From Janthinobacterium sp. (lineage in GTDB: Bacteria; Pseudomonadota; Gammaproteobacteria; Burkholderiales; Burkholderiaceae_D): 41,900 bases of DNA. Each line of letters begins with the position of its first letter. The stretch's first letter is position 1. Positions 32,796 to 39,873 of this stretch are shown one piece after another. Location of the stretch: positions 1-41,900 of the forward strand of contig JANXSQ010000042.1 of NCBI GenBank assembly GCA_025356595.1, written 5' to 3'. Position numbers and translations under genes: made by a program. The notes below the pieces were generated by a model. That model saw nothing but the letters and a program-made list of their open reading frames with translations. It did no database searches and had not been told where the DNA came from.

Positions 32796-33160
32796 TGGTC
32801 GCCGCTTTGTGGGTGCTGGCCGGCGCCGCCCTGGGCCTGCTGTCGCTAATCGTGCTCTGGATCATGTACCTGGCCGTGATGGCGCTGCAGCGGGCGCGCG
32901 ACGCAGGCGCGCTGTCGCCGTTCGCGATGCGGGCCGGCCAAGCGCTGCTGGCGGTCGGGATTGTGTGGGATGTGCTGTGCAACCTGCTGCCAGTCACAGT
33001 CATTTTCATGGAGTTGCCGCGCGAGGCGACCGTCTCGGCTCGGCTGCGGCGCCTGGTTCGCGGGCCGGACGGCTGGCGCCGGCGGCTGGCTGTCTGGTAT
33101 GCGGCCGTGCTGCTCAATCCGTTCAGTCCGGGCGGCCCGCACATCGAAATCCCGCAGTAA
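32795..33160 (+). CDS. Membrane protein of the lysis region
   Basis: The protein is 121 aa with two hydrophobic segments (about residues 5-31 and 47-71) and a basic C-terminal part (REATVSARLRRLVRGPDGWR). The ATG at 32795 shares its first base with the fibre-chaperone stop. It precedes the holin-like gene. It might be a lysis accessory or superinfection protein. No family is recognised. Confidence 0.6.
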   Translation: MVAALWVLAGAALGLLSLIVLWIMYLAVMALQRARDAGALSPFAMRAGQALLAVGIVWDVLCNLLPVTVIFMELPREATVSARLRRLVRGPDGWRRRLAVWYAAVLLNPFSPGGPHIEIPQ

Positions 33161-33187
33161 CTCAAACCGCCCGCGCAACCGCACTCA

Positions 33188-33210
33188 AACCGCCTTCGGG
33201 CGGTTTTTTT
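33188..33210 (+). terminator. Intrinsic terminator ahead of the holin gene
   Basis: AACCGCC (33188-33194), loop TTCG, GGCGGTT (33199-33205) and a T run to 33210. This is a strong terminator with a stable tetraloop, placed between tail and lysis genes. Confidence 0.8.
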
Positions 33211-33227
33211 CATCTCGAAAGGTTTTC

Positions 33228-33596
33228 ATGGCCGAACCAGCAAGCTCCACCGTCGTCGGTATCGCCATTGCCGCCGGCACCATCACTCTGACCGGATCCG
33301 TCCTGGGCGTGCAGTACGACGCGCTCCTCGCGGGCCTTTTCGGCGGCCTGGTGTCGCTGTCCTACCTGCCCGCGATGACGTGGGGCCGGATCGCTGGTAG
33401 CGTCGCCGGATCCGCGCTGATCGCCGGCTGGTTCGCGCCACTGGCCAGTATCACGGCATCGAACTATTTTCCGTTCATGTCCGCCGCCGGCGAGTCGACG
33501 ATCCGGATTGCAGCCGCCGCCGCGCTGGGACTGGGCGCCCAGGTCGTCATACCGGCTGCGTTCGCGTGGATGCGAAAGAAAGGGGGCGCCCCATGA
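33228..33596 (+). CDS. Putative holin
   Basis: The 122-aa membrane protein has three likely transmembrane helices (about 8-45, 52-75 and 92-115) and a short basic tail, RKKGGAP. The size, helix count and position just before the endolysin fit a class I-type phage holin. GAAAGG lies a few bases before the ATG. The stop overlaps the next gene. Confidence 0.72.
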   Translation: MAEPASSTVVGIAIAAGTITLTGSVLGVQYDALLAGLFGGLVSLSYLPAMTWGRIAGSVAGSALIAGWFAPLASITASNYFPFMSAAGESTIRIAAAAALGLGAQVVIPAAFAWMRKKGGAP

Positions 33597-33838
33597 TGCA
33601 CATCAACTTAGCGGCCGCCGCCATTGTACTGGTGCGCGGCCTGCTCGCCCTCAATCATATGTGCCCCGGAACCGCGCTGCGCGTGCGCGCCACATGGCTG
33701 CTGCTGACCGTCGGCGCCGCCGCCGTGCTGTTGCTGGGCGCGCCGCCGACATGGCCCGAGGTGGCGCTGCACTGCGGCATCGCGGCTTTGGTGTGCGTCG
33801 ACCGGCGCGCGCCCATCATCTGTGAAAGCAAACCATGA
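33593..33838 (+). CDS. Second small membrane protein (holin/antiholin candidate)
   Basis: The 81-aa product has two or three hydrophobic helices (HINLAAAAIVLVRGLLALNH, then WLLLTVGAAAVLLLGA and ALHCGIAALVC). It sits between the holin-like gene and the endolysin with four-base overlaps on both sides. The double start ATGATG resembles dual-start regulation in holin genes, but that is only a hint. Confidence 0.62.
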   Translation: MMHINLAAAAIVLVRGLLALNHMCPGTALRVRATWLLLTVGAAAVLLLGAPPTWPEVALHCGIAALVCVDRRAPIICESKP

Positions 33839-34440
33839 ACCTGACCCAACTGCTGACCATCATGCCGCTGGCGGGTGCGCGCGGCGCCGGCTTCCTCGAC
33901 CCGCTGAATGCGGCCATGGCCGAATTCAACATCAGCACGCCGGTGCGCCAGGCCTCATTCCTGTCGCAGGCCGGCCACGAGTCCGGACAGTTGTCCGCGA
34001 CCGTCGAGAATCTGAACTACGGCGCGCCCGGCCTGCTGACCACGTTCCCGACGCGATTCTCGGCCGGCGACGCCGCGGCGTATGCGCGCCAGCCTGAGCG
34101 CATCGCCAACCGGGCCTACGCCAACCGCATAGGGAATGGCGACGAGGCCAGCGGCGACGGCTGGCGCTTCCGTGGCCGCGGCCTGATCCAGATCACCGGC
34201 CGCGCCGCGTACATCGCGTGCGGCGCGGCGCTCGGCTACGACCTGCTGGCGAACCCGCAGTTTCTGGAGGTGCCCGCGCTGGCCGCTCGCTCGGCCGCCT
34301 GGTGGTGGTCCGCGCACGGCTGCAACGCCCTGGCCGACGCCGGCGACCAGACTGCGGTCACGCGCCGCGTGAACGGCGGCACCAATGGCCTGGTCGAGCG
34401 CTTGGCGCTGTTCGCCATAGCCCAACAGGTGCTCGCATGA
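33835..34440 (+). CDS. Endolysin, glycoside hydrolase family 19
   Basis: The 201-aa cell-wall hydrolase has GH19 features: RQASFLSQAGHESGQLSATV with the first catalytic Glu, ENLNYGAPGLLTTFPTRFSA, and GDGWRFRGRGLIQITGRAAY. It ends VTRRVNGGTNGLVERLALF. It cuts the glycan strand of peptidoglycan. No signal sequence is present, so release depends on the holin. It overlaps both neighbours by four bases. Confidence 0.95.
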   Translation: MNLTQLLTIMPLAGARGAGFLDPLNAAMAEFNISTPVRQASFLSQAGHESGQLSATVENLNYGAPGLLTTFPTRFSAGDAAAYARQPERIANRAYANRIGNGDEASGDGWRFRGRGLIQITGRAAYIACGAALGYDLLANPQFLEVPALAARSAAWWWSAHGCNALADAGDQTAVTRRVNGGTNGLVERLALFAIAQQVLA

Positions 34441-34925
34441 TGGCCCTGATCCCGCTGCCGTACCGCTGTCTGATGCTGGCCGTCCTGGCCATCGCCCTGA
34501 CCGGATTCGGCTACGTCAAGGGTGTCAGCCACGAGCAGGCCAAGGATACCGCAGCGCAAGCCGTGCGCGTCCAGGCGCAAGACGCGGCCATTCTCGCTCG
34601 CGTAGCCAGTAACACGAAAATCGCCACTCAACAGGCGGCATACTCCGCCGCAATCACGAAAGCCAAAGATGAAGAAATGTCTGCTGTCCGCGCTGCTCTT
34701 GCTCAATCTGGCCGCGTGCGCGTCGGCGCCGCCCTCTGTGGTGGACCTGCCGCCCCCGCCCAAGCCGCAGGCGCCAGCGGCGGCGATGGCGGAGATCCCG
34801 CCGGCCGGCTGGTTCGTGACGACCTTGAGCGAGATATTAAGGCGCTAGAGCTGCGCGTCGAGCAGGCGCTGGCCACAGGCCGAGCCTGCCAAGCGTTCGT
34901 GCGGGACAACGGGCTGGCGCCCTGA
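34437..34925 (+). CDS. Rz-like inner-membrane spanin
   Basis: The product is 162 aa with one N-terminal membrane anchor (YRCLMLAVLAIALTGFGYVK), then a periplasmic coiled coil (EQAKDTAAQAVRVQAQDAAI and onward) and a C-terminal part ending ACQAFVRDNGLAP. It pairs with Rz1 to fuse inner and outer membranes in the last lysis step. The ATG overlaps the endolysin stop. Rz1 is embedded in another frame. Confidence 0.88.
   Translation: MMALIPLPYRCLMLAVLAIALTGFGYVKGVSHEQAKDTAAQAVRVQAQDAAILARVASNTKIATQQAAYSAAITKAKDEEMSAVRAALAQSGRVRVGAALCGGPAAPAQAAGASGGDGGDPAGRLVRDDLERDIKALELRVEQALATGRACQAFVRDNGLAP
34669..34848 (+). CDS. Rz1-like outer-membrane lipoprotein spanin (embedded)
   Basis: A 59-aa frame lies wholly within the Rz gene in another reading frame. 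It begins MKKCLLSALLLLNLAACASA with lipobox LAAC (Cys17) and continues Pro-rich (VDLPPPPKPQAPAAAM), the standard form of Rz1. After lipidation the mature 43-residue protein would sit in the outer membrane and bind Rz. GAAAG precedes the ATG. Confidence 0.88.
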   Translation: MKKCLLSALLLLNLAACASAPPSVVDLPPPPKPQAPAAAMAEIPPAGWFVTTLSEILRR

Positions 34926-34939
34926 CGGGGGGGTATTTT

Positions 34940-35017
34940 TCCGTATAATATTCAAGTGTAAGTCACGGTAATACGCCGCTTTCCGGCCTGATTTTGAACC
35001 ACTGTATATTATACGGA
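34940..35017. repeat. 12-bp inverted repeat beside the attachment core
   Basis: TCCGTATAATAT (34940-34951) and ATATTATACGGA (35006-35017) are perfect inverted copies separated by 54 bp. They lie in the phage arm just inside the attachment core at 35068. Integrase or excisionase arm-type sites are the most likely use. Each copy also contains TATAAT, so divergent promoters are an alternative. Confidence 0.55.
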
Positions 35018-35067
35018 TAGTTCCAAGAGCCAGCATTCATGCGGCTTTCAGCCGGTAGGGCGCCCGG

Positions 35068-35112
35068 ATGGGGTGCAAGGGGTCGAGTGTTCGAATCACT
35101 CCGTCCCGACCA
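35068..35112 (+). other. Right attachment site: 3' half of tRNA-Pro(GGG)
   Basis: The 45 bases match the 3' half of a beta-proteobacterial tRNA-Pro: anticodon loop ATGGGGT with anticodon GGG, stem GCAAG, T arm GAGTG-TTCGAAT-CACTC, acceptor strand CGTCCCG, then ACCA. The G72 next to A73 is the tRNA-Pro identity feature. The 5' half is absent and phage DNA precedes it. This marks integration into the tRNA gene, with the intact copy expected at the left end of the prophage. Confidence 0.85.
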
Positions 35113-35129
35113 ATAGAATCAAAGACTTA

Positions 35130-35154
35130 GGCCAATCTTCGGATTGGCCTTTTT
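35130..35154 (+). terminator. Terminator of tRNA-Pro
   Basis: GGCCAAT (35130-35136) and ATTGGCC (35143-35149) around CTTCGG are followed by TTTTT. It is the native tRNA terminator on the chromosome side. Confidence 0.8.
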
Positions 35155-35459
35155 CATGCCTGCGTTTTTTACCCCTACATTTACCCCTGCGGCGTTTGTT
35201 GCTGCACTGCCAGCCTCGAAACCCGCCTTCTTATCCCTTACCACATACCATTCGATATCGACTCGGCCGCGACGCAGTCTGAGCTGGCCTTAGCCTGCGC
35301 GATCGTGCGTCATAGAAAGTGGGCGGCAAACCACAAGAAAACCCGGGGCTTCAGAAGGCTCTGCTCGCCTATGGCAGCGTTGTCTGGTGCTGCCGCACCC
35401 TCGAAAGGTTTACGGCTGTCAACCGTATGAGCTGTGGCGCCGTTTAGGTCTCATGCCGC

Positions 35460-35475
35460 TGTGTTTGCGGATTGT
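35460..35475 (+). repeat. 16-bp element upstream of small secreted gene (copy 1)
   Basis: TGTGTTTGCGGATTGT matches TGTGTCTGCGGATTGT at 35779-35794 at 15 of 16 positions. It ends 30 bases before the ATG of the His-rich gene. The surrounding sequence does not match as well, so it looks like a conserved regulatory site rather than a simple duplication. Confidence 0.5.
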
Positions 35476-35504
35476 CCTACCACCGACCTTTCAAAGGATT
35501 GACC

Positions 35505-35714
35505 ATGAAAAAGCTACTTGGCATTGCCGCTCTTATCCTGGCGTTTACGCCATTTGCACAGGCGCAAAACAACGGTTCCGGGCTAGCTGGACATCCCGAT
35601 GCACGTAACGATCGACAGCCGGAATCCCGCGCTCATGCAGTACCGCATGATATGCATCACGCGATGCATCACCATCATGCAAAACATCGCCATATGGTTC
35701 ATAACGCAAAATAA
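35505..35714 (+). CDS. His-rich secreted protein
   Basis: The 69-aa product has a clear signal peptide (MKKLLGIAALILAFTPFAQA, cleavage after AQA) and a mature part ending in a dense His cluster (MHHAMHHHHAKHRHMVH). It is probably a periplasmic metal-binding protein for copper, nickel or zinc. An AGGA stretch precedes the ATG. It is paired with the next gene by the shared upstream element. It lies in the chromosome, not the prophage. Confidence 0.72.
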   Translation: MKKLLGIAALILAFTPFAQAQNNGSGLAGHPDARNDRQPESRAHAVPHDMHHAMHHHHAKHRHMVHNAK

Positions 35715-35778
35715 TTTGCCGCAATTGCATCGGTCGAGTCAGTCCGTACGAAACGAGCAGGCAATGAGTCAATGTTTG

Positions 35779-35794
35779 TGTGTCTGCGGATTGT
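35779..35794 (+). repeat. 16-bp element upstream of small secreted gene (copy 2)
   Basis: TGTGTCTGCGGATTGT is the second copy of the 35460 element. It ends 44 bases before the ATG at 35838. Confidence 0.5.
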
Positions 35795-35837
35795 TGCCTT
35801 GATGACGCAAGATAACAAAAAATCGAAAAGGAAAGTC

Positions 35838-36239
35838 ATGAAATTATTCGTAAAATCGCTTGCCCTGAGCGCCGGACTTCTGCTGTCTGTGCATGGTTTT
35901 GCCCAAAACTCCACTGCGACGCACTCTACAAAACCTGCGGCATCAACGCCTGCTCCGGCAGCGATGAACAAAACGCAGGTGGCAAATCCAGTGGCACCTG
36001 AAACATCCGCAACGACGGCGACGCCGGCGAAGACGGTAGCAAAGTCCGCGAGCGCGCCAGCATCAGCGTCAGCGGCTCCAGGCGGGGGGGATGGTAAGGT
36101 TTGGGTCAACAGCAAGTCCAAGGTGTATCACTGCCCAGGGACGAAATTCTACGGCAAGACCAAGACCGGGGAATACATGAGCGAAGCCGACGCAAAAACC
36201 AAGGGCAATCACCCGAACAACAAAAAAGCCTGTTCCTAG
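35838..36239 (+). CDS. Secreted protein with C-terminal small Cys domain
   Basis: The 133-aa product begins with a signal peptide (MKLFVKSLALSAGLLLSVHG, cleavage near AFA-QN). An Ala/Thr/Pro-rich linker follows. The C-terminal 48-residue domain is WVNSKSKVYHCPGTKFYGKT then GEYMSEADAKTKGNHP and ends KKACS, which recalls the sunset-like small domain of exported bacterial proteins. The ribosome binding site is AAGGAAAG. An upstream in-frame ATG at 35772 would put the signal peptide internally and is rejected. Confidence 0.75.
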   Translation: MKLFVKSLALSAGLLLSVHGFAQNSTATHSTKPAASTPAPAAMNKTQVANPVAPETSATTATPAKTVAKSASAPASASAAPGGGDGKVWVNSKSKVYHCPGTKFYGKTKTGEYMSEADAKTKGNHPNNKKACS

Positions 36240-36333
36240 CGCAAGCGGCCGGTCATTCGCAATGATTGTGAATCGAAAACGGCGTCGGATGCGAGCACGC
36301 CCGCGTGGACGGTGCGCGCCCGCGCCGGCGCTG

Positions 36334-36720
36334 CTAGTCTCTGACGATAATGCGTCCGTTCATTTCTTCATGCCCGGAACCGCAAAAGTTATCGCATAAA
36401 AAATCGTAGACGCCCGCCTTCTCGGGCGTGAGCCGCAGCCGGGTGGGCTTGCCCGGTGGCAGATCGACGCGCAGGTTCAAATCCGGCACCTTGAAGCCGT
36501 GCATAAAATCGAGCGCGGTGATCTCCAGCACCACCGGCGGGCCTGTCTTGAGCACGATTTCGTTCGGTGTGTACTTGAATCTTTGCGCCACGATCTTGAT
36601 CACTTTTTCCTTGTCCGCGCCTTTGTCGGCGCTTTTGACGGCGTCCTGGGCCGGGCCGAAGCCTCCACACAAACCGGCCAGCAGGCCGAGCAGCGCGATG
36701 CCACCACGTATGCGCCTCAT
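36334..36720 (-). CDS. Cupredoxin-like protein with CuA-type site
   Basis: The 128-aa exported protein starts with a basic, hydrophobic segment (MRRIRGGIALLGLLAGLCGG). The cupredoxin fold follows from about residue 38. The ligand set is H74, C109, C113, H117 and M120 (CDNFCGSGHEEM), which is the CuA pattern of cytochrome oxidase subunit II. It may be an electron-transfer or copper-handling protein. It is transcribed with the metallophosphoesterase, two bases apart, from the putative ECF promoter. Confidence 0.85.
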   Translation of the reverse strand: MRRIRGGIALLGLLAGLCGGFGPAQDAVKSADKGADKEKVIKIVAQRFKYTPNEIVLKTGPPVVLEITALDFMHGFKVPDLNLRVDLPPGKPTRLRLTPEKAGVYDFLCDNFCGSGHEEMNGRIIVRD

Positions 36721-36722
36721 GG

Positions 36723-37604
36723 TCACACCTTCAGCATGGGAAATTCGGTGATCCGATAGGCGCTGTTCCTGGCCTGCGCCTCGACTTCGCGAAATCCCAG
36801 ACCCTTTTCCGGCTGCGCGGGGTCCCAGGGCGGCGGCGTGCGTTTGTCTTGCGAACCGGGCGCCGGCAGGGGGAAGATCAGCGACGTGGCGGAATGGTGG
36901 GCGATATGGGCTGTCTGGTGGTGGTTTTCCTGGTGGATATGGCCATAGAACACCGTCACATTGGTGTAAGGCAGGAGCAGCTCGATGGCTTTCGCGCCGT
37001 CCCGCGTGGCCCAGTCCCACTTGGGCACCAGGTCGAACAGGGGACGGTGGGTGAACACGACGTTGGGCGCGTCCTTGGCCTGGCCGGCCAGGTCGGCCTG
37101 GAGCCAGGCCAGTTGCGCCTCGCCGATGCTGGCGCCCGGATCGGACACATTGTCGACCGTCACGAAATGCACGCCCTGATGGTCGAAGGAATAGTGGGTC
37201 GGGCCAAAGAACTCCTTGAAGGCGGCGCCGTTGTCGAGCGATGCGTCATGCTCGCCGGGGATGAAACGCAGATTCTTGACCTTCAGCTTGCCGACGATCT
37301 CACGAAACTCGGCCATGCGCTGGCGCCGCTCCTTGGGATCGTCGGTGGTGTGCGTCAGATCGCCGGTGAAGATGATGAAATCGGGCGCGATGTCGAGCGC
37401 GTTGACGGCCGCGACCGCCCGCTTCAAGGTGTGGGTCGCGTCCGGGTTGGCCGGTCCCGCATAGCCCCAGTGACTGTCCGACAACTGGACAAAGTAAAAG
37501 TCGGCGGCCGCGCCGGCTGCCCGCGTAAAACCCGGCAAACCGGCGAGGAAGACCGCGCCGCCGCCGGCCGCCCCGAGACGGATAAAATTTCTACGATTCA
37601 TCAT
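36723..37604 (-). CDS. Tat-exported metallophosphoesterase
   Basis: The calcineurin-like phosphoesterase has a twin-arginine signal (NRRNFIRLGAAGGGAVFLAG). Metal motifs are in order: LSDSHWG, FTGDLTHT, PGEHD (the GNHD position), FTHRPLFD and YGHIHQ. I chose the Met at 37604, which has GGGAG seven bases upstream. Earlier in-frame Mets at 37610 and 37631 are possible. It leads the operon with the cupredoxin gene and lies about 60 bp from the putative ECF promoter. Substrate unknown. Confidence 0.88.
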   Translation of the reverse strand: MMNRRNFIRLGAAGGGAVFLAGLPGFTRAAGAAADFYFVQLSDSHWGYAGPANPDATHTLKRAVAAVNALDIAPDFIIFTGDLTHTTDDPKERRQRMAEFREIVGKLKVKNLRFIPGEHDASLDNGAAFKEFFGPTHYSFDHQGVHFVTVDNVSDPGASIGEAQLAWLQADLAGQAKDAPNVVFTHRPLFDLVPKWDWATRDGAKAIELLLPYTNVTVFYGHIHQENHHQTAHIAHHSATSLIFPLPAPGSQDKRTPPPWDPAQPEKGLGFREVEAQARNSAYRITEFPMLKV

Positions 37605-37666
37605 GGACATGCTCCCTATGTGAAATCTCAATGAACCCGGCCCGCGCCGGCGTCCTTGGAGGGGTT

Positions 37667-37696
37667 TACCGCGCAGTGCGTGGAAATATTCCCGCT
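37667..37696 (-). promoter_or_regulatory. Putative ECF-sigma promoter of the metallophosphoesterase operon
   Basis: On the minus strand AGCGGGAATA is followed after 12 bases by GCGCGGTA. The same two blocks with the same spacing occur on the plus strand at 37935-37964 before the sigma gene. The predicted start near 37660 would give a leader of about 55 nt. Confidence 0.7.
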
Positions 37697-37934
37697 TCCC
37701 GCAGGGTTTCCCGGCGCGTCCTCAAGGGCTGGCGCTGGAGCTGGCGCCGGGACCGGCCAGCAACAGCGCGATGATAAGATGGGATTTCCTGCGGAGATGA
37801 GACATGGCGGACTCCCGGTTCGGTTCTGGGGTGGAACAGGCGGCAGGCGATCAATGTCGCGCGACGGCGTACCGTCTTCCCTGTACTACCGTGGTGTGCC
37901 GCCAAATATTCCACCTGGCCGAAAAAAATGCGCG

Positions 37935-37964
37935 AGCGGGAATAAACCGAGGGTCGGCGCGGTA
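37935..37964 (+). promoter_or_regulatory. Putative autoregulated ECF-sigma promoter
   Basis: AGCGGGAATA (37935-37944) and GCGCGGTA (37957-37964), 12 bases apart, match the divergent copy at 37696-37667 in all 18 block positions. It lies about 20 bases ahead of the sigma start codon, as expected for self-activation. Confidence 0.7.
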
Positions 37965-37985
37965 GAGCGCTGAAAGGACAGCCAT

Positions 37986-38531
37986 TTGACAGACAGGATC
38001 CCACCCCGAACCCGGCGCTTCGAGGCCGTCGTCGTGCCGCATCTCGACGCCGCCTACAATCTCGCGCGCTGGCTGATGCGCGACGAGCACACCGCACAGG
38101 ATGTCGTGCAGGAGGCGTACTTGCGGGCGTTTCGCTTCTTCGACAGCTTCCACGGCGAGCAGGCGCGCCCTTGGCTGCTGGGCATCGTGCGCAACACCTG
38201 CTATAGCTGGCTGAAAAGCCGCGGCCAGATGGGCGAGCAGTTCGAATTCGACGAGGAACGCGACAGCGACGCGGCCGCCCAGGTGGCGCCCGGCGATCCG
38301 CAGACGGTGCTGCTGCAAAAACTGGAGAAGGCGCGCATCGACCGGGCCATCGACGCCCTGCCCGTGCTGTTTCGCGAAGCCATCGTGCTGCGCGAACTGG
38401 AGGAATTGTCGTATGAAGAAATTGCCCAGGTGGCGGCGATCCCGCTGGGCACGGTGATGTCGCGCCTGGCGCGCGCGCGTGCCCTGTTGCGCAGCGCGCT
38501 GGGCCGGGCCGATCAAGAGGAATGGCAATGA
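37986..38531 (+). CDS. ECF RNA polymerase sigma factor
   Basis: The 181-aa sigma-70 family factor has region 2 (DAAYNLARWLMRDEHTAQDV, then VQEAYLRAFRFFDSF) and region 4 with its helix-turn-helix (ELSYEEIAQVAAIPLGTVMS). There is no region 1 or 3. The start is TTG at 37986 with AAGGA eight bases upstream. It is translationally coupled to the anti-sigma gene and preceded by a motif identical to that of the divergent operon. Confidence 0.92.
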   Translation: MTDRIPPRTRRFEAVVVPHLDAAYNLARWLMRDEHTAQDVVQEAYLRAFRFFDSFHGEQARPWLLGIVRNTCYSWLKSRGQMGEQFEFDEERDSDAAAQVAPGDPQTVLLQKLEKARIDRAIDALPVLFREAIVLRELEELSYEEIAQVAAIPLGTVMSRLARARALLRSALGRADQEEWQ

Positions 38532-39208
38532 AGCAACACGACGACGAGCAAGACTTGAGCGCGGCCATCAAGGCGCAAGCCACGCGCCACCGGGCCCCGC
38601 CCGGTTTGCGCGAGCGCATCCTGGCCGACCTGGCGCCGCCCGCCGCGCTGTCGGCTGCGCCCCTGCGCGCGCGCTGGCGCGACGCGCTGCGCATGCAATG
38701 GGCGCGCTTGGGCGCGGCCTTCGTCTGCGGCGCGCTGGTCGCGCTGGCGCTCGTCGCCGTGCGCCCGCCGTCCGGCCCCGCCAACCCGCTGGCGCAGGAA
38801 GTGGTGGCCGGCCACGTGCGCTCGCTGATGGTCGACCATCTGGAGGACGTGGCCTCGACTGACCAGCACACGGTGAAGCCCTGGTTCGCCGGCAAGCTCG
38901 ATTTTTCACCGCCCGTGCATGACCTGGCCAAGGACGGCTATCCCCTGATCGGCGGGCGCCTCGACTATCTTGATCACCGTCCCGTGGCGGCGCTGGTCTA
39001 CCGAAGCGACCGTCATACCATCAATGTGTTTGTCTGGCCGGCCGACGGTGCTGCGGCCGGGGGCATGGAAACGCTGTCCCGGCAAGGTTTTAATATCGTC
39101 GCATGGCGCGCCAACGGCATGCGCTTCTGGGCCGTCTCGGATCTCAATGCAGGGCAATTGCAGGCCTTTGCGCAAAAACTGCGCGCCAGCGCGGCGTCCT
39201 TTGAGTGA
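38528..39208 (+). CDS. Membrane anti-sigma factor
   Basis: The product is 226 aa. An N-terminal cytoplasmic helical domain (DLSAAIKAQATRHRAPPGLR) precedes one transmembrane helix (LGAAFVCGALVALALVAV, about residues 61-78). The periplasmic domain (about 80-226) includes TVKPWFAGKLDFSPPVHDLA. It would hold the sigma factor until an envelope or oxidative signal. The ATG at 38528 overlaps the sigma stop (ATGA) with GAGGA six bases upstream. A start six bases earlier is possible. Confidence 0.87.
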   Translation: MKQHDDEQDLSAAIKAQATRHRAPPGLRERILADLAPPAALSAAPLRARWRDALRMQWARLGAAFVCGALVALALVAVRPPSGPANPLAQEVVAGHVRSLMVDHLEDVASTDQHTVKPWFAGKLDFSPPVHDLAKDGYPLIGGRLDYLDHRPVAALVYRSDRHTINVFVWPADGAAAGGMETLSRQGFNIVAWRANGMRFWAVSDLNAGQLQAFAQKLRASAASFE

Positions 39209-39336
39209 TGCACACTGCGACTGCGACGACGGCAACGGCGGATGGCTGTGCCAGCGCCGTTTGCATCGCGGCCAGTTCGCCTAGCCCTCATCTGACGTGC
39301 TTCAGCCGCAGGCACAGGAAGGCGGCAACAACAACC

Positions 39337-39873
39337 TTATCGCCGCGGCCTTTTGCCACCGCTTCGGGTGATGGCGGCGAACACGCCGTCCTTGATGACT
39401 AGCGCATGCAACAGGCCGGCGCCTATGTGGATCAGTACTGTTACGAAGAACACTTGTCCGCCGACGCCATGCGCCCAGCGCAGCCAGGCGTACAAGGCGA
39501 CGTTTTGCGGCATGATCGCCGGCACATGCCAGGCGCCCACACCCGGCATTGGGTAAGCGGCGGCCGACTGCATGGCCCAACCCAGCAGCGGCATTCCCAG
39601 CATCAGCGCGTACAGCGCGTAATGCGACAGCGTGGACGCGCGCCGCTGCCAGCCCGGCATCGACGCCGGCAAGGGTGGCGCGCCACCGAGCCTGCGCAGG
39701 ACGAGGCGCAGAATCGCCAGTGCCAGCAGACAGATGCCGAGCGGCTTGTGCAGGGCGATCAGGCGCTCATGCCAGACCGAGACGGTGGCGACCATGCCGG
39801 CACCAGCCAGCAGTTGCATCATCAACAGTACCGCCATCAGCCAGTGCATTATGCGCGACGGCAGACCGAACAT
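39337..39873 (-). CDS. Cytochrome b561
   Basis: The diheme membrane cytochrome has four transmembrane helices. Likely heme ligands are in SRIMHWLMAV, WHERLIALHKPLG and VLIHIGAGLLHALVI. I prefer the ATG at 39873 (178 aa), which begins MFGLPSRIMHW as in the family. A TTG eight codons upstream is the alternative. It is convergent with the anti-sigma gene. Such cytochromes move electrons between quinol and periplasmic partners, which fits the nearby cupredoxin, but joint regulation is not shown. Confidence 0.87.
   Translation of the reverse strand: MFGLPSRIMHWLMAVLLMMQLLAGAGMVATVSVWHERLIALHKPLGICLLALAILRLVLRRLGGAPPLPASMPGWQRRASTLSHYALYALMLGMPLLGWAMQSAAAYPMPGVGAWHVPAIMPQNVALYAWLRWAHGVGGQVFFVTVLIHIGAGLLHALVIKDGVFAAITRSGGKRPRR

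Larger units (their letters stand above)
35113..35504. other. Non-coding junction region downstream of the tRNA fragment
   Basis: No convincing gene is seen here. It holds the tRNA terminator and two copies of TTTACCCCT (35168-35176 and 35180-35188), resembling arm sites of P4-type integrases. It ends with a promoter region carrying TGTGTTTGCGGATTGT (35460-35475). A short frame at 35073-35282 starts inside the tRNA and is not a gene. Confidence 0.5.
37605..37985. other. Divergent regulatory region
   Basis: About 380 bp separate the metallophosphoesterase and sigma genes. No gene is supported here. It contains two copies of a 30-bp-spaced promoter motif, one on each strand, and AAAGGA just ahead of the sigma start. 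Confidence 0.6.
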
